This document shows positions 1-8,857 of a DNA stretch of 64,000 nucleotides, piece after piece. The notes beneath the pieces are model-generated. The model had not been told where the DNA came from and ran no database searches. It saw only the letters and a list, made by a program, of their open reading frames with translations. The stretch lies in the NCBI GenBank assembly GCA_934096985.1, contig CAKONC010000002.1, positions 160,916 through 224,915 of the forward strand, in the 5' to 3' direction. Position numbers and translations under genes: made by a program. How positions within the stretch are numbered: the first letter of the stretch is position 1; every line of letters starts with the position of its first letter. The stretch is from an uncultured Bacilli bacterium. Lineage in GTDB: Bacteria > Bacillota_I > Bacilli_A > RF39 > UBA660.

Positions 1-1385
1 ATTTCTTCTTTTATATCTATAAAATCACATATTTTTTCAAAACTTGCTCGTAAAAAATTATATTTTGGTATTAATGATATGATATTTTTTATTGGTTCAA
101 TAAAATAAGAAACAAAAGTATTAAACATTACAAGTTCTATCAAAGTAAATTTATTATTATAAATTAAGAAAAATCCAAAAGTATTTATTGCAAACATACT
201 TAATTCATAAAGCATATTTCGAAAGAAATTTATAAAATTTAAACTGGTAGTAAATGCATAATTATCAAATATTAAATCACATGTTTTACTTTCAATTTTA
301 CTCAAAACATTTCCTATTTCATTTAAATTTTTAATGCTACTTATCATATCTATATTTTCAACTAATAAGCTATTAAAAGTAGTTTGATATTCAATATTTT
401 TCTTTATTCTTTGATAAATATAGGAACTTATTAATAAAGAAAATAAGATATAAACAAGCATAAAAACAAATAAAATTAATGTTAATGTTTTATTAATAAT
501 AAATAAAGTAACAAATGAGCCAAAAGAAACTAAAAGGTTTAAAAAGGAAGTAACAAAAAGTTCAGAAAATAAACTTTTAATACTTCCAATTTCACCTACT
601 CTAGTTATTATCTCTCCTGACGTCCTTGAAGCAATAACATTTAAAGGAAGAGAAAACAGATGATTAAGAAAGTTTTTATATACACTTATATCAATATTTT
701 TATTTAAGTGATTTTCGTAATAATCTTTCAAATAATTAAACACAATTTTAAAAGTTAAACTAATAAGGAAAAGAAATATAATATACTTTATCAAAGTGGT
801 TGATCCATTTAAGATCAACTGGTTTAAACTTTTAAAATATAAACCATAAATTATTGTAAAAATCATAAGAAAGAAACTACATAAAAACATATTTAAGCAT
901 AGTTTTTTATTGTCTCTTAAAATATTAAAAAATAACGAATATATATTACTTTCTTTTTCAAGAACGATTATTTTGTCTTTAGGATATAATTCTAATACAA
1001 CTTCTGAAAATATGCTTTCGAACTTTTTTTTATCCATTATAATTTTGCCTTTATCTGGATCCATAAATACATAGTCATTTTTTCTAATCTCATATAAGCA
1101 CATAAAATGTGCTAATCCATTTTCATAAATAACATGTACAATACAAGGTAAAATAATTTTAGATAAATCATTAATTTTAAGTTTCTTTGCAGATACATCA
1201 AAGCCATATTTTTCTGCAGCTTTTTGTAAATGATAAACACTAACCCCCTGCAGTGAAGTAAATGTATCCATTCTTATTTTTTCTACAGAAACATATCCAT
1301 CATAATATCTAATTATTGAGGCCAAACAACAAGCACCACAATCCTTTATGTCTTTCTGACGTACAATAACCATTTTTCTTTTCAT
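1..1385 (-). CDS. C39-peptidase-containing ABC transporter, bacteriocin/peptide export (3' part beyond window)
   Basis: Only the first 461 codons are in the window; the frame runs open through base 1. The N-terminal domain is a peptidase C39: catalytic Cys in QKDIKDCGACC (residues 11-21), the His in GLAHFMCL and the Asp in VFMDPDKG. A type-1 ABC exporter membrane domain follows, with about five or six hydrophobic helices and a conserved SRTSGEIITRVGEI stretch. The ATPase domain must lie to the left of base 1. Such proteins cut a double-glycine leader from a peptide and export it. The start at 1385 follows an AAGGAGG site. Gene divergent from the sporulation cluster; no precursor peptide is obvious nearby. 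The peptidase-ABC call is sound; the substrate is unknown. Confidence 0.88.
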   Translation of the reverse strand, partial: MKRKMVIVRQKDIKDCGACCLASIIRYYDGYVSVEKIRMDTFTSLQGVSVYHLQKAAEKYGFDVSAKKLKINDLSKIILPCIVHVIYENGLAHFMCLYEIRKNDYVFMDPDKGKIIMDKKKFESIFSEVVLELYPKDKIIVLEKESNIYSLFFNILRDNKKLCLNMFLCSFFLMIFTIIYGLYFKSLNQLILNGSTTLIKYIIFLFLISLTFKIVFNYLKDYYENHLNKNIDISVYKNFLNHLFSLPLNVIASRTSGEIITRVGEIGSIKSLFSELFVTSFLNLLVSFGSFVTLFIINKTLTLILFVFMLVYILFSLLISSYIYQRIKKNIEYQTTFNSLLVENIDMISSIKNLNEIGNVLSKIESKTCDLIFDNYAFTTSLNFINFFRNMLYELSMFAINTFGFFLIYNNKFTLIELVMFNTFVSYFIEPIKNIISLIPKYNFLRASFEKICDFIDIKEE

Positions 1386-1542
1386 CTATTTTTCCTCCTT
1401 TCACCCTACTTATACCCATTAAAATTAAGTTTTCCTTTTATTTTTGTAAAATTTAATTTATTTTTTTATATTTTTACATTTCGTAACAGTTATATTTTTT
1501 ATATAAGGCAATATAATTTACTATAATAAGGAGGAAAAAAGT

Positions 1543-2037
1543 TTGATTAATAAACAAAATCTATGGTTTATCACTTTATTTGCATTAATATTAATACTAG
1601 GAATTTATTATATAAGTTTACCAGATAATAGCTTGCCAACATTTTCTAGCACAGAAAATAACTTGGATAATGCTATAAAAGTTACTGATTCTGATGTAAT
1701 AATTGCTTTAAAAGTTGAAGAGGAAGAAAAAATTTTAAAAGAAATGGAAAATGCTCAAAAGATTCTTTTAGATAGCAGTTCTACAACAGAGCAAAAAAAT
1801 ATAGCTTACGAATCTTTACAAGAATTAAATTCAAAAAAAGGTAAAATAATTGAAATTGAAAAGCTTATAAAAGAAAAATTTAATTTAGATTCTTGTGTAA
1901 AAATCGAAGGTAACAAAATAAATATTACCTTGTCAAGTAAAAATCAAGATGCTGAATTTGCAAATAATGTTATAAAATCTGTGCAATCTCTTTATACTGA
2001 GCAGATGTATATAACCGTTAAGTTTCAAGATAAATAG
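1543..2037 (+). CDS. spoIIIAH: SpoIIIAH-like stage III sporulation protein
   Basis: 164 residues. One N-terminal membrane helix (about residues 8-26), an acidic coiled-coil-like middle (EEEEKILKEMENAQ), and a C-terminal ring-building-like domain (SCVKIEGNKINITLSSKN ... VIKSVQSLY). In Bacillus, SpoIIIAH sits in the mother-cell membrane, binds SpoIIQ across the septum and forms part of the feeding-tube ring. The Bacillus protein is longer (about 218 residues), and here no spoIIIAA-AG genes are adjacent. Translation begins at TTG 1543 after an AAGGAGG site (1528-1534). gerE and gerM follow on the same strand, which supports a sporulation role. Confidence 0.72.
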   Translation: MINKQNLWFITLFALILILGIYYISLPDNSLPTFSSTENNLDNAIKVTDSDVIIALKVEEEEKILKEMENAQKILLDSSSTTEQKNIAYESLQELNSKKGKIIEIEKLIKEKFNLDSCVKIEGNKINITLSSKNQDAEFANNVIKSVQSLYTEQMYITVKFQDK

Positions 2038-2105
2038 GCATATGTAAGGACCTTTTTTATAAAAAATTCATAAAATATTATGAATAGTGTAAGAAAGGAA
2101 GGCCT

Positions 2106-2312
2106 ATGAAAAAACTACTTACTAAAAGAGAACACGAAATATTTTCACTTTTAGTACTTAACAAAACAACTAAAGAAATATCCGAGCAATTAAATATTAG
2201 TCAAAAAACTGTCCGCAACCATATATCAAATACAATGCAAAAATTAGGTGTAAAGGGCCGTTGTAATGCTATAATTGAATTATTAAAACTTGGAGCAATT
2301 TCATTAGATTAA
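2106..2312 (+). CDS. gerE: GerE, late mother-cell sporulation regulator (LuxR-type HTH)
   Basis: 68 residues made almost only of a GerE/LuxR helix-turn-helix. LLTKREHEIFSLLV opens it and TVRNHISNTMQKLGVKGR is the recognition-helix region, closely matching Bacillus GerE (74 residues) from memory. GerE acts with SigK in the mother cell to switch late coat genes on and SigK down. The start at 2106 follows an AAGAAAGGAAGG site. A 7-bp-arm palindrome (2069-2086) lies upstream and a strong terminator follows at once. gerM comes next; gerE and gerM are also near neighbours in Bacillus subtilis. Confidence 0.88.
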   Translation: MKKLLTKREHEIFSLLVLNKTTKEISEQLNISQKTVRNHISNTMQKLGVKGRCNAIIELLKLGAISLD

Positions 2313-2315
2313 ACC

Positions 2316-2337
2316 AAAAGCCTTCGGGCTTTTTTTT
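2316..2337 (+). terminator. Rho-independent terminator of gerE
   Basis: Stem AAAAGCC (2316-2322), loop TTCG, then GGCTTTT (2327-2333), followed by a T run. It lies three bases after the gerE stop codon. Confidence 0.9.
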
Positions 2338-2380
2338 GAATAAAGAAATATTTTTATAATATAATTTATTAGGTGATAAC

Positions 2381-3280
2381 ATGCTAAAAAAAAGGGCCAT
2401 AAAAAGAATCATTACTTCAACTGGTGCATTATTTATTTTTTTATTGATATATATTTTTCCAAAACAAGAAAAATTTAATATTCCCGAAGAAGTAATTTAT
2501 GTTAATGAACTTACAATGCCTCTTTACACGCTTGATCAAAATAGTTATGTTGCTAGGACTAATATTATCAAAAAAAATGAAGATGATATAAATTATATAA
2601 TAAGTGTGCTTACTAAAAATAGTATTAATTCAAATTATTTGGCTACAAATTTTACACCAGTTATTCCCGAAAACACAAAACTACTTGATTACTCATTAAA
2701 CGATAATATTTTAAAACTTAACTTTTCTAAAGAATTACTAAATGTAAGTGAAAAAGATGAAGAAAAAATGATTGAAAGTTTAATATACTCTTTATGTGAA
2801 ATAAATGGCATTAATAAAATAATGATATTTGTTGAAGGAAAAGAATTAAATGAACTACCAAACTCAAAAATAAAATTACCTACTGTGCTTGATAAAAGTT
2901 TTGGTGTAAATAAAGTGTATGATGTTAATAATATAAAAGGTATTGTTAAAACTACAGTATACTATATGAAAAAATATGAAGACGATTTATATTACGTACC
3001 AATTACTAAAATCACTAATAGTGATAAAAAATGTATTGAAATAATTATAGATGAACTTAAATCATCCCCCACATATGAAAGTAATTTACTAAGTTTTTTA
3101 ACTGCTTCTTATGAACTTGAAAATTATGAAATACTAGATAACTCTATATCACTAACTTTTAATAATAAATTACTAGCTAATTTAAATGATGAGGAAATCA
3201 CAGAAAAAGTAAAATATTCTCTTGCTCTTTCAATAAGAGATTCTCTTAATATCGAAGATATAGTTATAAATATTAATTAA
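2381..3280 (+). CDS. gerM: GerM-like spore protein with two GerMN repeats
   Basis: 299 residues. One N-terminal membrane helix (about 10-26) is followed by two GerMN-type domains, roughly 45-160 and 180-299. Each ends in a strand-rich LKLNFSKELL or SLTFNNKLLA segment, then a helix and a short IMIFVEGKE or DIVININ strand. GerMN proteins are membrane-anchored outer-compartment proteins needed for normal cortex formation and germination. RBS AGGTGAT sits before the ATG. No lipobox Cys is visible, so it is anchored by a signal helix. The position next to gerE fits a mother-cell sporulation role. Confidence 0.8.
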   Translation: MLKKRAIKRIITSTGALFIFLLIYIFPKQEKFNIPEEVIYVNELTMPLYTLDQNSYVARTNIIKKNEDDINYIISVLTKNSINSNYLATNFTPVIPENTKLLDYSLNDNILKLNFSKELLNVSEKDEEKMIESLIYSLCEINGINKIMIFVEGKELNELPNSKIKLPTVLDKSFGVNKVYDVNNIKGIVKTTVYYMKKYEDDLYYVPITKITNSDKKCIEIIIDELKSSPTYESNLLSFLTASYELENYEILDNSISLTFNNKLLANLNDEEITEKVKYSLALSIRDSLNIEDIVININ

Positions 3281-3308
3281 TTGTAAATACTATATATTAG
3301 TGATAATT

Positions 3309-3638
3309 ATGCCAATAATAGTATATAAAAATAAATTTAAAGATTATGAATTAAGTTTTGCTTTTAACCTAGAATATATAAAAGGTTACAAACTTAAAAA
3401 CAAAGATTATAATGAACTTTTTTCTGAAAATATCAAAAATATCATAAATGAGTCCATAGAAAATTTTAATGAAGATATTTATCAAAATTATTTAAGTGAA
3501 TATAAAATAACATTTATTGCTTTAACTAAATATTTTATGGATAAAATACCAGATATTTTTTCTATTAAATATGAAAATAATAATGAAAACTCGATATTTT
3601 ATGCTGACGAAATACAAAATTTAACAAAAAATGGCTAA
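3309..3638 (+). CDS. Small hypothetical protein in the sporulation cluster
   Basis: 109 residues from ATG 3309; a GTG nine bases upstream is in frame, but AGTGAT there serves better as the ribosome site. Rich in Asn, Glu and Lys with a MPIIVYKN start; no signal peptide, membrane helix or motif I recognise. The predicted mix is short strands at the N-terminus and helices after residue 30. It follows gerM by 28 bases with no terminator between, so it is probably co-transcribed and may be a spore-associated protein, but this is inferred only from position. Confidence 0.55.
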   Translation: MPIIVYKNKFKDYELSFAFNLEYIKGYKLKNKDYNELFSENIKNIINESIENFNEDIYQNYLSEYKITFIALTKYFMDKIPDIFSIKYENNNENSIFYADEIQNLTKNG

Positions 3639-3684
3639 ATTTACTTGTATTTAATTAAACATTGATATATAATTTAATTGTGAT

Positions 3685-3761
<77 letters not shown>

Positions 3762-3795
3762 ATTGATAATAAACTCGGTATTTATCGAGTATACT

Positions 3796-3825
3796 AAAAA
3801 CGGCTTTTTATAAGTCGTTTTTATG
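3796..3825 (+). terminator. Terminator after tRNA-Arg
   Basis: Arms AAAAACGGCTT (3796-3806) and AAGTCGTTTTT (3812-3822) pair with one G-U, followed by T residues. Confidence 0.8.
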
Positions 3826-3838
3826 TTATTAAGATAAT

Positions 3839-3869
3839 GCATTTAACATTTTTGTTAAGTGCTTTTTTA
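3839..3869 (+). terminator. Second plus-strand hairpin with T run
   Basis: GCATTTAAC (3839-3847) and GTTAAGTGC (3854-3862) pair with one wobble, then six T. It is a backup terminator for the tRNA-Arg transcript before the convergent miaB. Confidence 0.65.
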
Positions 3870-3874
3870 TTTTC

Positions 3875-3904
3875 AAAAAATGGAATAAGACTTTATCTTA
3901 TTCC
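3875..3904 (-). terminator. Terminator overlapping the miaB stop codon
   Basis: Perfect 9-bp arms GGAATAAGA (3882-3890) and TCTTATTCC (3896-3904) surround a 5-base loop, and a T run follows on the minus strand (3875-3881). The stem includes the last codons of miaB. Confidence 0.85.
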
Positions 3905-5298
3905 ACTATTCCATCTAAGCTAAAACTTTTAGCATCAGTTATTTTTACATTAACAATTTGGCCAATTAATGATTTATCACAAGAAACATTTACAAGTTTC
4001 ATTGTATCAGTATAACCAAAACATTTTTCCGGGTCCTTTTCACTTTCTCCTATTAAAAGTACAGGAACTACTCTACTCAAAAGTTTTTCATTACTTTCTT
4101 TTGAATATTTATTAATAAGTTCATTTAATTCATGTAATCTTCTTTCTTTATCTTCTTTTGAAACATCATCTTTCATAAGTGATGATGCAGTTCCTTTTCT
4201 TTCAGAATAAATAAATGTATAAGCACCATCATACTTAAGTTTATTAACTACATCTAAAGTTTCTTTAAAATCTTCTTCAGTTTCTGATGGAAAACCAACA
4301 ATAATATCAGTAGTAATACATACTCCTGGTATTTTTTCTTTCATTTTATTAAATAAACTAATGTATTCTTCTTTAGTATATCGACGATTCATCTTCTTTA
4401 AAATTCTATCACTACCAGATTGAATAGGTAGATGAATATAAGGCATAACATTTTCATATTTTGCAATTACATCAATCATTTTATCAGTAAAGTTCCAAGG
4501 ATGAGATGTAACAAATCTAAGTCTTGGTATACCAAGTTTTGCAACATTTTCAAGTAAATCTGCAAAATCATACCCTAAATTCAAATCATTTCCATAAGCA
4601 TTTACATTTTGTCCTAATAAAGTTATTTCTTTATACCCATTTTGAACAAGGCATTTGCATTCTTCTATAATTGCCTCCATTTTTCTACTTCTTTCTCTTC
4701 CTCTAGTAAATGGAACTATACAGTAAGTACAAAATTTGTCACAACCAAACATAACGTTTACCCATGCACATATATTTGAATCTCTTTTATAAATAATATT
4801 TTCTGGAACAACATCACTATTTGATTGAACAAAAATATTTTGCTTATCTAATTTTTCTAATAATAATTTTGGTAAATCAAAAATATTATTTGGACCAATG
4901 ACAATATCAACATATTTATGATTTTTTTCAATATCCTCAACAACATCAACTTGACCTGCCATACAGCCCATTAATACAATTACTAAATCCTTTTTTATAT
5001 TTTTTAAATGTTTGCATCTTCCTAAATAGCCAAAAACTTTATCATGAGCATTTTCTCTTATAGCGCATGTATTTAAAACTACTACATCTGCATCATCTAA
5101 TTCATTGGTTTTAGAAAATCCTAATCTTTCCAAGAAAGAAGCAATTGCCTCAGAATCATGAACATTCATTTGACAACCATAAGTTTTTAAAAAATATTTT
5201 TTATTTTCATAAACTTTTTGAATTTCATTATCTATATTTAAATAATTAATATTAACTTTCTCTCTATTTCTTGCTATATTATAATCTGGTTTTAACAT
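3898..5298 (-). CDS. miaB: tRNA-2-methylthio-N6-isopentenyladenosine synthase MiaB
   Basis: 466 residues, a normal length with a short N-terminal extension. The UPF0004 domain starts at residue 35 with KTYGCQMNVHDSE (Cys42) and has the second and third cluster cysteines in VVLNTCAIREN and LMGCMAG. The radical-SAM cysteines are in CDKFCTYCIVPFTRGR, and a TRAM RNA-binding domain fills the last 65 residues. The enzyme adds a methylthio group to i6A37 of tRNAs reading UNN codons, using two iron-sulfur clusters. The ATG follows GGAAGTGA. It is a single gene with its own terminator. Confidence 0.95.
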   Translation of the reverse strand: MLKPDYNIARNREKVNINYLNIDNEIQKVYENKKYFLKTYGCQMNVHDSEAIASFLERLGFSKTNELDDADVVVLNTCAIRENAHDKVFGYLGRCKHLKNIKKDLVIVLMGCMAGQVDVVEDIEKNHKYVDIVIGPNNIFDLPKLLLEKLDKQNIFVQSNSDVVPENIIYKRDSNICAWVNVMFGCDKFCTYCIVPFTRGRERSRKMEAIIEECKCLVQNGYKEITLLGQNVNAYGNDLNLGYDFADLLENVAKLGIPRLRFVTSHPWNFTDKMIDVIAKYENVMPYIHLPIQSGSDRILKKMNRRYTKEEYISLFNKMKEKIPGVCITTDIIVGFPSETEEDFKETLDVVNKLKYDGAYTFIYSERKGTASSLMKDDVSKEDKERRLHELNELINKYSKESNEKLLSRVVPVLLIGESEKDPEKCFGYTDTMKLVNVSCDKSLIGQIVNVKITDAKSFSLDGIVE

Positions 5299-5526
5299 AA
5301 AAAAATCACTTCCAACAAAATGTATTATAACAAAATTAACATTTAATTGAAAGGGATTTTGGATATTCTAGGATATTTATTAAGTTTAAAGCTTAATGAA
5401 GAAGTATTTTTAAATTAGGGATGCATGATATGAATTACTTTTTATCCAAAACCCGCTTTCACGTTGTAATTTACTCTAATTTAAAACTATTTTCAAGTAC
5501 TTCGACAAAACTAGAAAAAACTAGAA

Positions 5527-6708
5527 TTATTTTGACATTTTTCGACGTTTTTTTCTCATTCTTTTTAAAAGTTTTTTTACTATTTTCCAAAACATATATA
5601 ATAAAATTATAATTACAATAATTATAATAATTGATGGATTATATTTTATATTTTTATCTAAATGTACATCTAAAGAAGTTAATAAATTATCACCATTATA
5701 AATATTTATTTTTCCAAGAAGAGCCCCTTTTTTCGTATTATATTTAACCTTTTCTACCCCATCATATTCATAAGTAATATCAGCATTATTTTTTAAATAC
5801 ATTTCAATATCATCATTACCATAAATTATATATTCTTTTTCTTTACTTTTTTCAATAGGTAATCTTTTTATTTCTGTTTCTTTTGATAAAACTTTTTGGT
5901 AACTATAATTATCCTTATAATAATCATATATAGTTAAAGAGTCCTTTATTGCACTTGAGGCATTTAAAGGATTTGACCCAAGAACTATAAGCATATAGTC
6001 TACATTATTTAAGTTAGCAGTTGAAGCAAGACATCTTCCTGCATCTAAAGTAAACCCTGTTTTTGCACCTAAAATTTCATCTGTATTTAAACCATTTTTA
6101 TAAACATCAACAGTTCTTAAAAGTTTAATTCCATTTGTGGTAGTATAACTTTTCGTAGTAAAAATTTTTTTAAAAGTATCATTTTTTAATGCATATGATA
6201 ATAAAATAGAAACATCTTTTGCACTAGAATAGTTATTTTCATCATCCATGCCAATTGGATTAGAAAATGAAGTGTTATTCATACCAATTTTTTTTGCTAA
6301 TTCATTCATTTGATTAATAAAACTATCATAACCTAAAGTATTATTTATTATTGCATTTACCGCATCTGCACCACTTGGAAGCAAAATACCATATAATAAA
6401 TCTAAATAAGTTACTTTATCATTTACTTTAAAGCCAGCTTTTGAATAACCATTTAAACCCTCGAAATCTTTATTTTGAATAACCACAAACTCATTTAAAT
6501 CATTAATATTTTCAATTGCCACAATACTAGTCATGATTTTTGTTAAACTAGCAATTGAAACTTTTTCATCTTCATTTATATTATATAAAACTGTATTATC
6601 ATTTAAATTATATAAAATAATATTTTTGCTACTAACATCAAATTCCTCAGCATATACAAAACTAATACTTATAAAAAAAGTTAAAATAATAGCGTATATT
6701 TTCTTCAT
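5527..6708 (-). CDS. D-alanyl-D-alanine carboxypeptidase (PBP5/DacA family), paralogue 1
   Basis: 393 residues from ATG 6708, which follows a GGTGGT site; in-frame codons upstream lack one. Signal peptide at residues 1-20 (ends FVYA-EE). Peptidase S11 motifs: SLTK with nucleophile Ser54, SGADAVN in the SxN position, and KTGFT. The C-terminal extension ends in a hydrophobic helix (PSIIIIIVIIILLYMF) and a very basic tail that anchors the protein to the membrane. It trims the terminal D-Ala of peptidoglycan stem peptides. The SxN motif reads Ser-Gly-Ala, a variant I recall in other Bacillota homologues. A second paralogue lies at 20582. Confidence 0.88.
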   Translation of the reverse strand: MKKIYAIILTFFISISFVYAEEFDVSSKNIILYNLNDNTVLYNINEDEKVSIASLTKIMTSIVAIENINDLNEFVVIQNKDFEGLNGYSKAGFKVNDKVTYLDLLYGILLPSGADAVNAIINNTLGYDSFINQMNELAKKIGMNNTSFSNPIGMDDENNYSSAKDVSILLSYALKNDTFKKIFTTKSYTTTNGIKLLRTVDVYKNGLNTDEILGAKTGFTLDAGRCLASTANLNNVDYMLIVLGSNPLNASSAIKDSLTIYDYYKDNYSYQKVLSKETEIKRLPIEKSKEKEYIIYGNDDIEMYLKNNADITYEYDGVEKVKYNTKKGALLGKINIYNGDNLLTSLDVHLDKNIKYNPSIIIIIVIIILLYMFWKIVKKLLKRMRKKRRKMSK

Positions 6709-6794
6709 TTTTACCACCATACTAAAATTATAACACAATAAAATTATTTAGAACTTAAAATAAATTAACTTGACATGATATTTTAACTTTGACA

Positions 6795-6828
6795 TAAAAA
6801 AGCACCATTTTTAATTTAAATGATGCTC
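6795..6828 (-). terminator. Terminator of thrS
   Basis: On the minus strand GAGCATCATTT (6828-6818) pairs with AAATGGTGCTT (6810-6800), followed by a T run, just after the thrS stop codon. Confidence 0.85.
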
Positions 6829-6832
6829 TTAA

Positions 6833-8596
6833 TTAAATATTATATTTTTTATTTTCTATACAATCATTAATTTTTTCAACAAACTTTTCTGTTGACATAG
6901 TTATAGTTTCAGGATTTCCAAATTTACGATAACTAATTTGTTTATTATTTACTTCATTATCTCCGATAATTAAAGTTATAGGCATTTTCCTAGTTTGACT
7001 TTCACGCATTTTATATCCTAGTTTTTCATTTCTATCGTCAAGTTTAACTCTAATTTTATTTTCCTCTAAAATATTTTTAATCTCATAACAATAATCAAGA
7101 TGAAGCTCATTATTAACTGGAATAATATTTACCTGCACTGGAGAAAGCCATAATGGGAATGCTCCTTTAGTTTCTTCGATAACAAATGCAGTAAATCTAT
7201 CAAATGTTCCAAAAATAGCTCTGTGTATTACTACTGGAACTTTTTTTTCACCTTTGTTATCAATGTATGATAAATCAAATCTTCTAGGAAGTAAAAAGTC
7301 TAATTGACAAGTTGATAAAGTAACCTCTGGTCCTACTGCAGGTTTTACTTCAACATCTAATTTTGGTCCATAAAATGCTGCTTCACCTTTTGCTTCAAAA
7401 TAATCTACACCAAGTTCATCTAAAACTTCTCTTAATTTATTTTCAGCAGTATTCCACATTTCATCATCATCAAAATATTTTTCTTTATCTTCTTTATCTC
7501 TTAATGATAATCTAAATTTATAGTTTTTAATACCAAAGTCTTTATATACATCTAGTATTAAGCTTACTACCTTTTTAAATTCATCACCAATTTGTTCTGG
7601 AGTGACAAATAAATGGGCATCATTTTGACACATACATCTAACTCTTTCAAGGCCTTTAACAGCACCACTTGCTTCATATCTAAAGTCTGTAGCAAATTCT
7701 CCAATTCTTATAGGAAGATCCCTATAAGAATGTAATTTATTTTTATAAATAAGCATATGATGAGGACAATTCATTGGTCTTAAAACAAATTCTTCTTCAT
7801 CAACTTTCATCATTGGAAACATATTTTCTTTATAGTGATCCCAATGTCCACTTGTTTTATATAGATTTACTGTTCCAACGCATGGAGTGTATACGTGATT
7901 ATATCCTAATCTTTGCTCTTTTTCATATATATAATTTTCTAATTGCTTTCTAATAATAGCACCATTTGGAAGCCATAAAGGCATACCGGCACCAACTAGT
8001 TCATCAGTCATAAATATTTCCAAATCTTTGCCAATTTTACGATGATCTCTTTGTTTTGCTTCCTCTATTTCATTTAAGCAATTATTTAAATCTTCTTCAT
8101 TAGTAAAACATACACCATAAATTCTTTGAAGCATTTTGTTTTTAGCATCACCTTTCCAGTATGCACCACTAACTTTTAATAATTTAAAATATTTAAGCAT
8201 TTTAACATTGTCTACATGAGGTCCACGACATAAATCAGTAAAATCACCTTGTGAATATGTAGAAATAATCGTAGTATCTTCATCCATTCTACTAATTAAA
8301 TCAACCTTATATGGGTCATCTTTAAATTCTTTTAAAGCTTCTTCTTTACTTATTTCATTTCTAATAATCTTTTTACCATCTTTAGAGATTTTTTTCATTT
8401 CTTTTTCAATTTTTGGTAAATCCTCTTCAGTTAAAGTAACATCACCTAAATCAATATCATAATAAAAGCCATCTTCTATTACAGGTCCTACCCAAAACAT
8501 TGCATTTGGATATAAATGTTTTACTGCTTGTGCAAGTAAATGTGCACAGCTATGGTTTAATACGCTTAATTTTTCATCTTCTTTTATATTTATCAT
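6833..8596 (-). CDS. thrS: Threonyl-tRNA synthetase (without TGS domain)
   Basis: 587 residues from ATG 8596. The in-frame ATG at 8611 lies in the ribosome site AAGGAGG and is not the start. The editing domain is present with its HxxxH motif (NHSCAHLL, His15 and His19). The class II core has MNCPHHMLIYKN (zinc-binding Cys) and motif 2 YEASGAVKGLERVRCMCQNDAHLF, followed by the anticodon-binding domain. The usual N-terminal TGS domain (about 60 residues) is missing. The enzyme charges tRNA-Thr. Expression is controlled by the T-box leader directly upstream. Confidence 0.95.
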   Translation of the reverse strand: MINIKEDEKLSVLNHSCAHLLAQAVKHLYPNAMFWVGPVIEDGFYYDIDLGDVTLTEEDLPKIEKEMKKISKDGKKIIRNEISKEEALKEFKDDPYKVDLISRMDEDTTIISTYSQGDFTDLCRGPHVDNVKMLKYFKLLKVSGAYWKGDAKNKMLQRIYGVCFTNEEDLNNCLNEIEEAKQRDHRKIGKDLEIFMTDELVGAGMPLWLPNGAIIRKQLENYIYEKEQRLGYNHVYTPCVGTVNLYKTSGHWDHYKENMFPMMKVDEEEFVLRPMNCPHHMLIYKNKLHSYRDLPIRIGEFATDFRYEASGAVKGLERVRCMCQNDAHLFVTPEQIGDEFKKVVSLILDVYKDFGIKNYKFRLSLRDKEDKEKYFDDDEMWNTAENKLREVLDELGVDYFEAKGEAAFYGPKLDVEVKPAVGPEVTLSTCQLDFLLPRRFDLSYIDNKGEKKVPVVIHRAIFGTFDRFTAFVIEETKGAFPLWLSPVQVNIIPVNNELHLDYCYEIKNILEENKIRVKLDDRNEKLGYKMRESQTRKMPITLIIGDNEVNNKQISYRKFGNPETITMSTEKFVEKINDCIENKKYNI

Positions 8597-8611
8597 AATT
8601 TCCTCCTTCAA

Positions 8612-8800
8612 TAAAAAAACTCCCGCTTACGCAGGAGTGACTAAGCACGGTACCATCCTTTTTTTTACTTAATTTTTATAACGGTTTTAGCCGGGGTTCT
8701 TTTTCAAGACCAGTTCATGGGTAGTAAAAATATTTGTTCTTAAGTTATCTTTCACCATCATAACTTCGCTATTTAAGACTTAAAATACTTTCTTGTCCCA
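8612..8800 (-). promoter_or_regulatory. Threonine T-box riboswitch leader of thrS
   Basis: The minus-strand leader has a stem I starting GGGACAAGAAAG (about 8799), an apical GATGGTGAAAG loop on an AGTTAT/ATAACT stem, and a specifier-loop region AAGAACAAAT in which ACA (8737-8735) is a Thr codon. The T-box sequence is TGGTACCGTG (8655-8646). The terminator is ACTCCTGC (8638-8631), loop GTAA, GCGGGAGT (8626-8619), then seven T. Uncharged tRNA-Thr would pair with specifier and T-box and prevent termination. Confidence 0.93.
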
Positions 8801-8823
8801 ATCAAAACTTTTAAAACAAGCAT

Positions 8824-8853
8824 ATTATAGCACATTTTTTATACTTTTTTCAA
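8824..8853 (-). promoter_or_regulatory. Promoter of the thrS T-box transcript
   Basis: Minus-strand TTGAAA (8853-8848) and TATAAT (8829-8824) with an 18-base spacer, about 25 bases ahead of the T-box stem I. A typical SigA-type promoter. Confidence 0.75.
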
Positions 8854-8857
8854 TATG

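Noticed and set aside
5501..5510. TTTTGTCGAA resembling a Spo0A box near the end of the first carboxypeptidase gene
   Set aside because: It lies downstream of the gene, with no promoter beside it; one 10-mer match in AT-rich DNA is weak.
5299..5526. Short open frames between miaB and the carboxypeptidase
   Set aside because: No ribosome site, biased AT-rich composition, and one overlaps the carboxypeptidase antisense.
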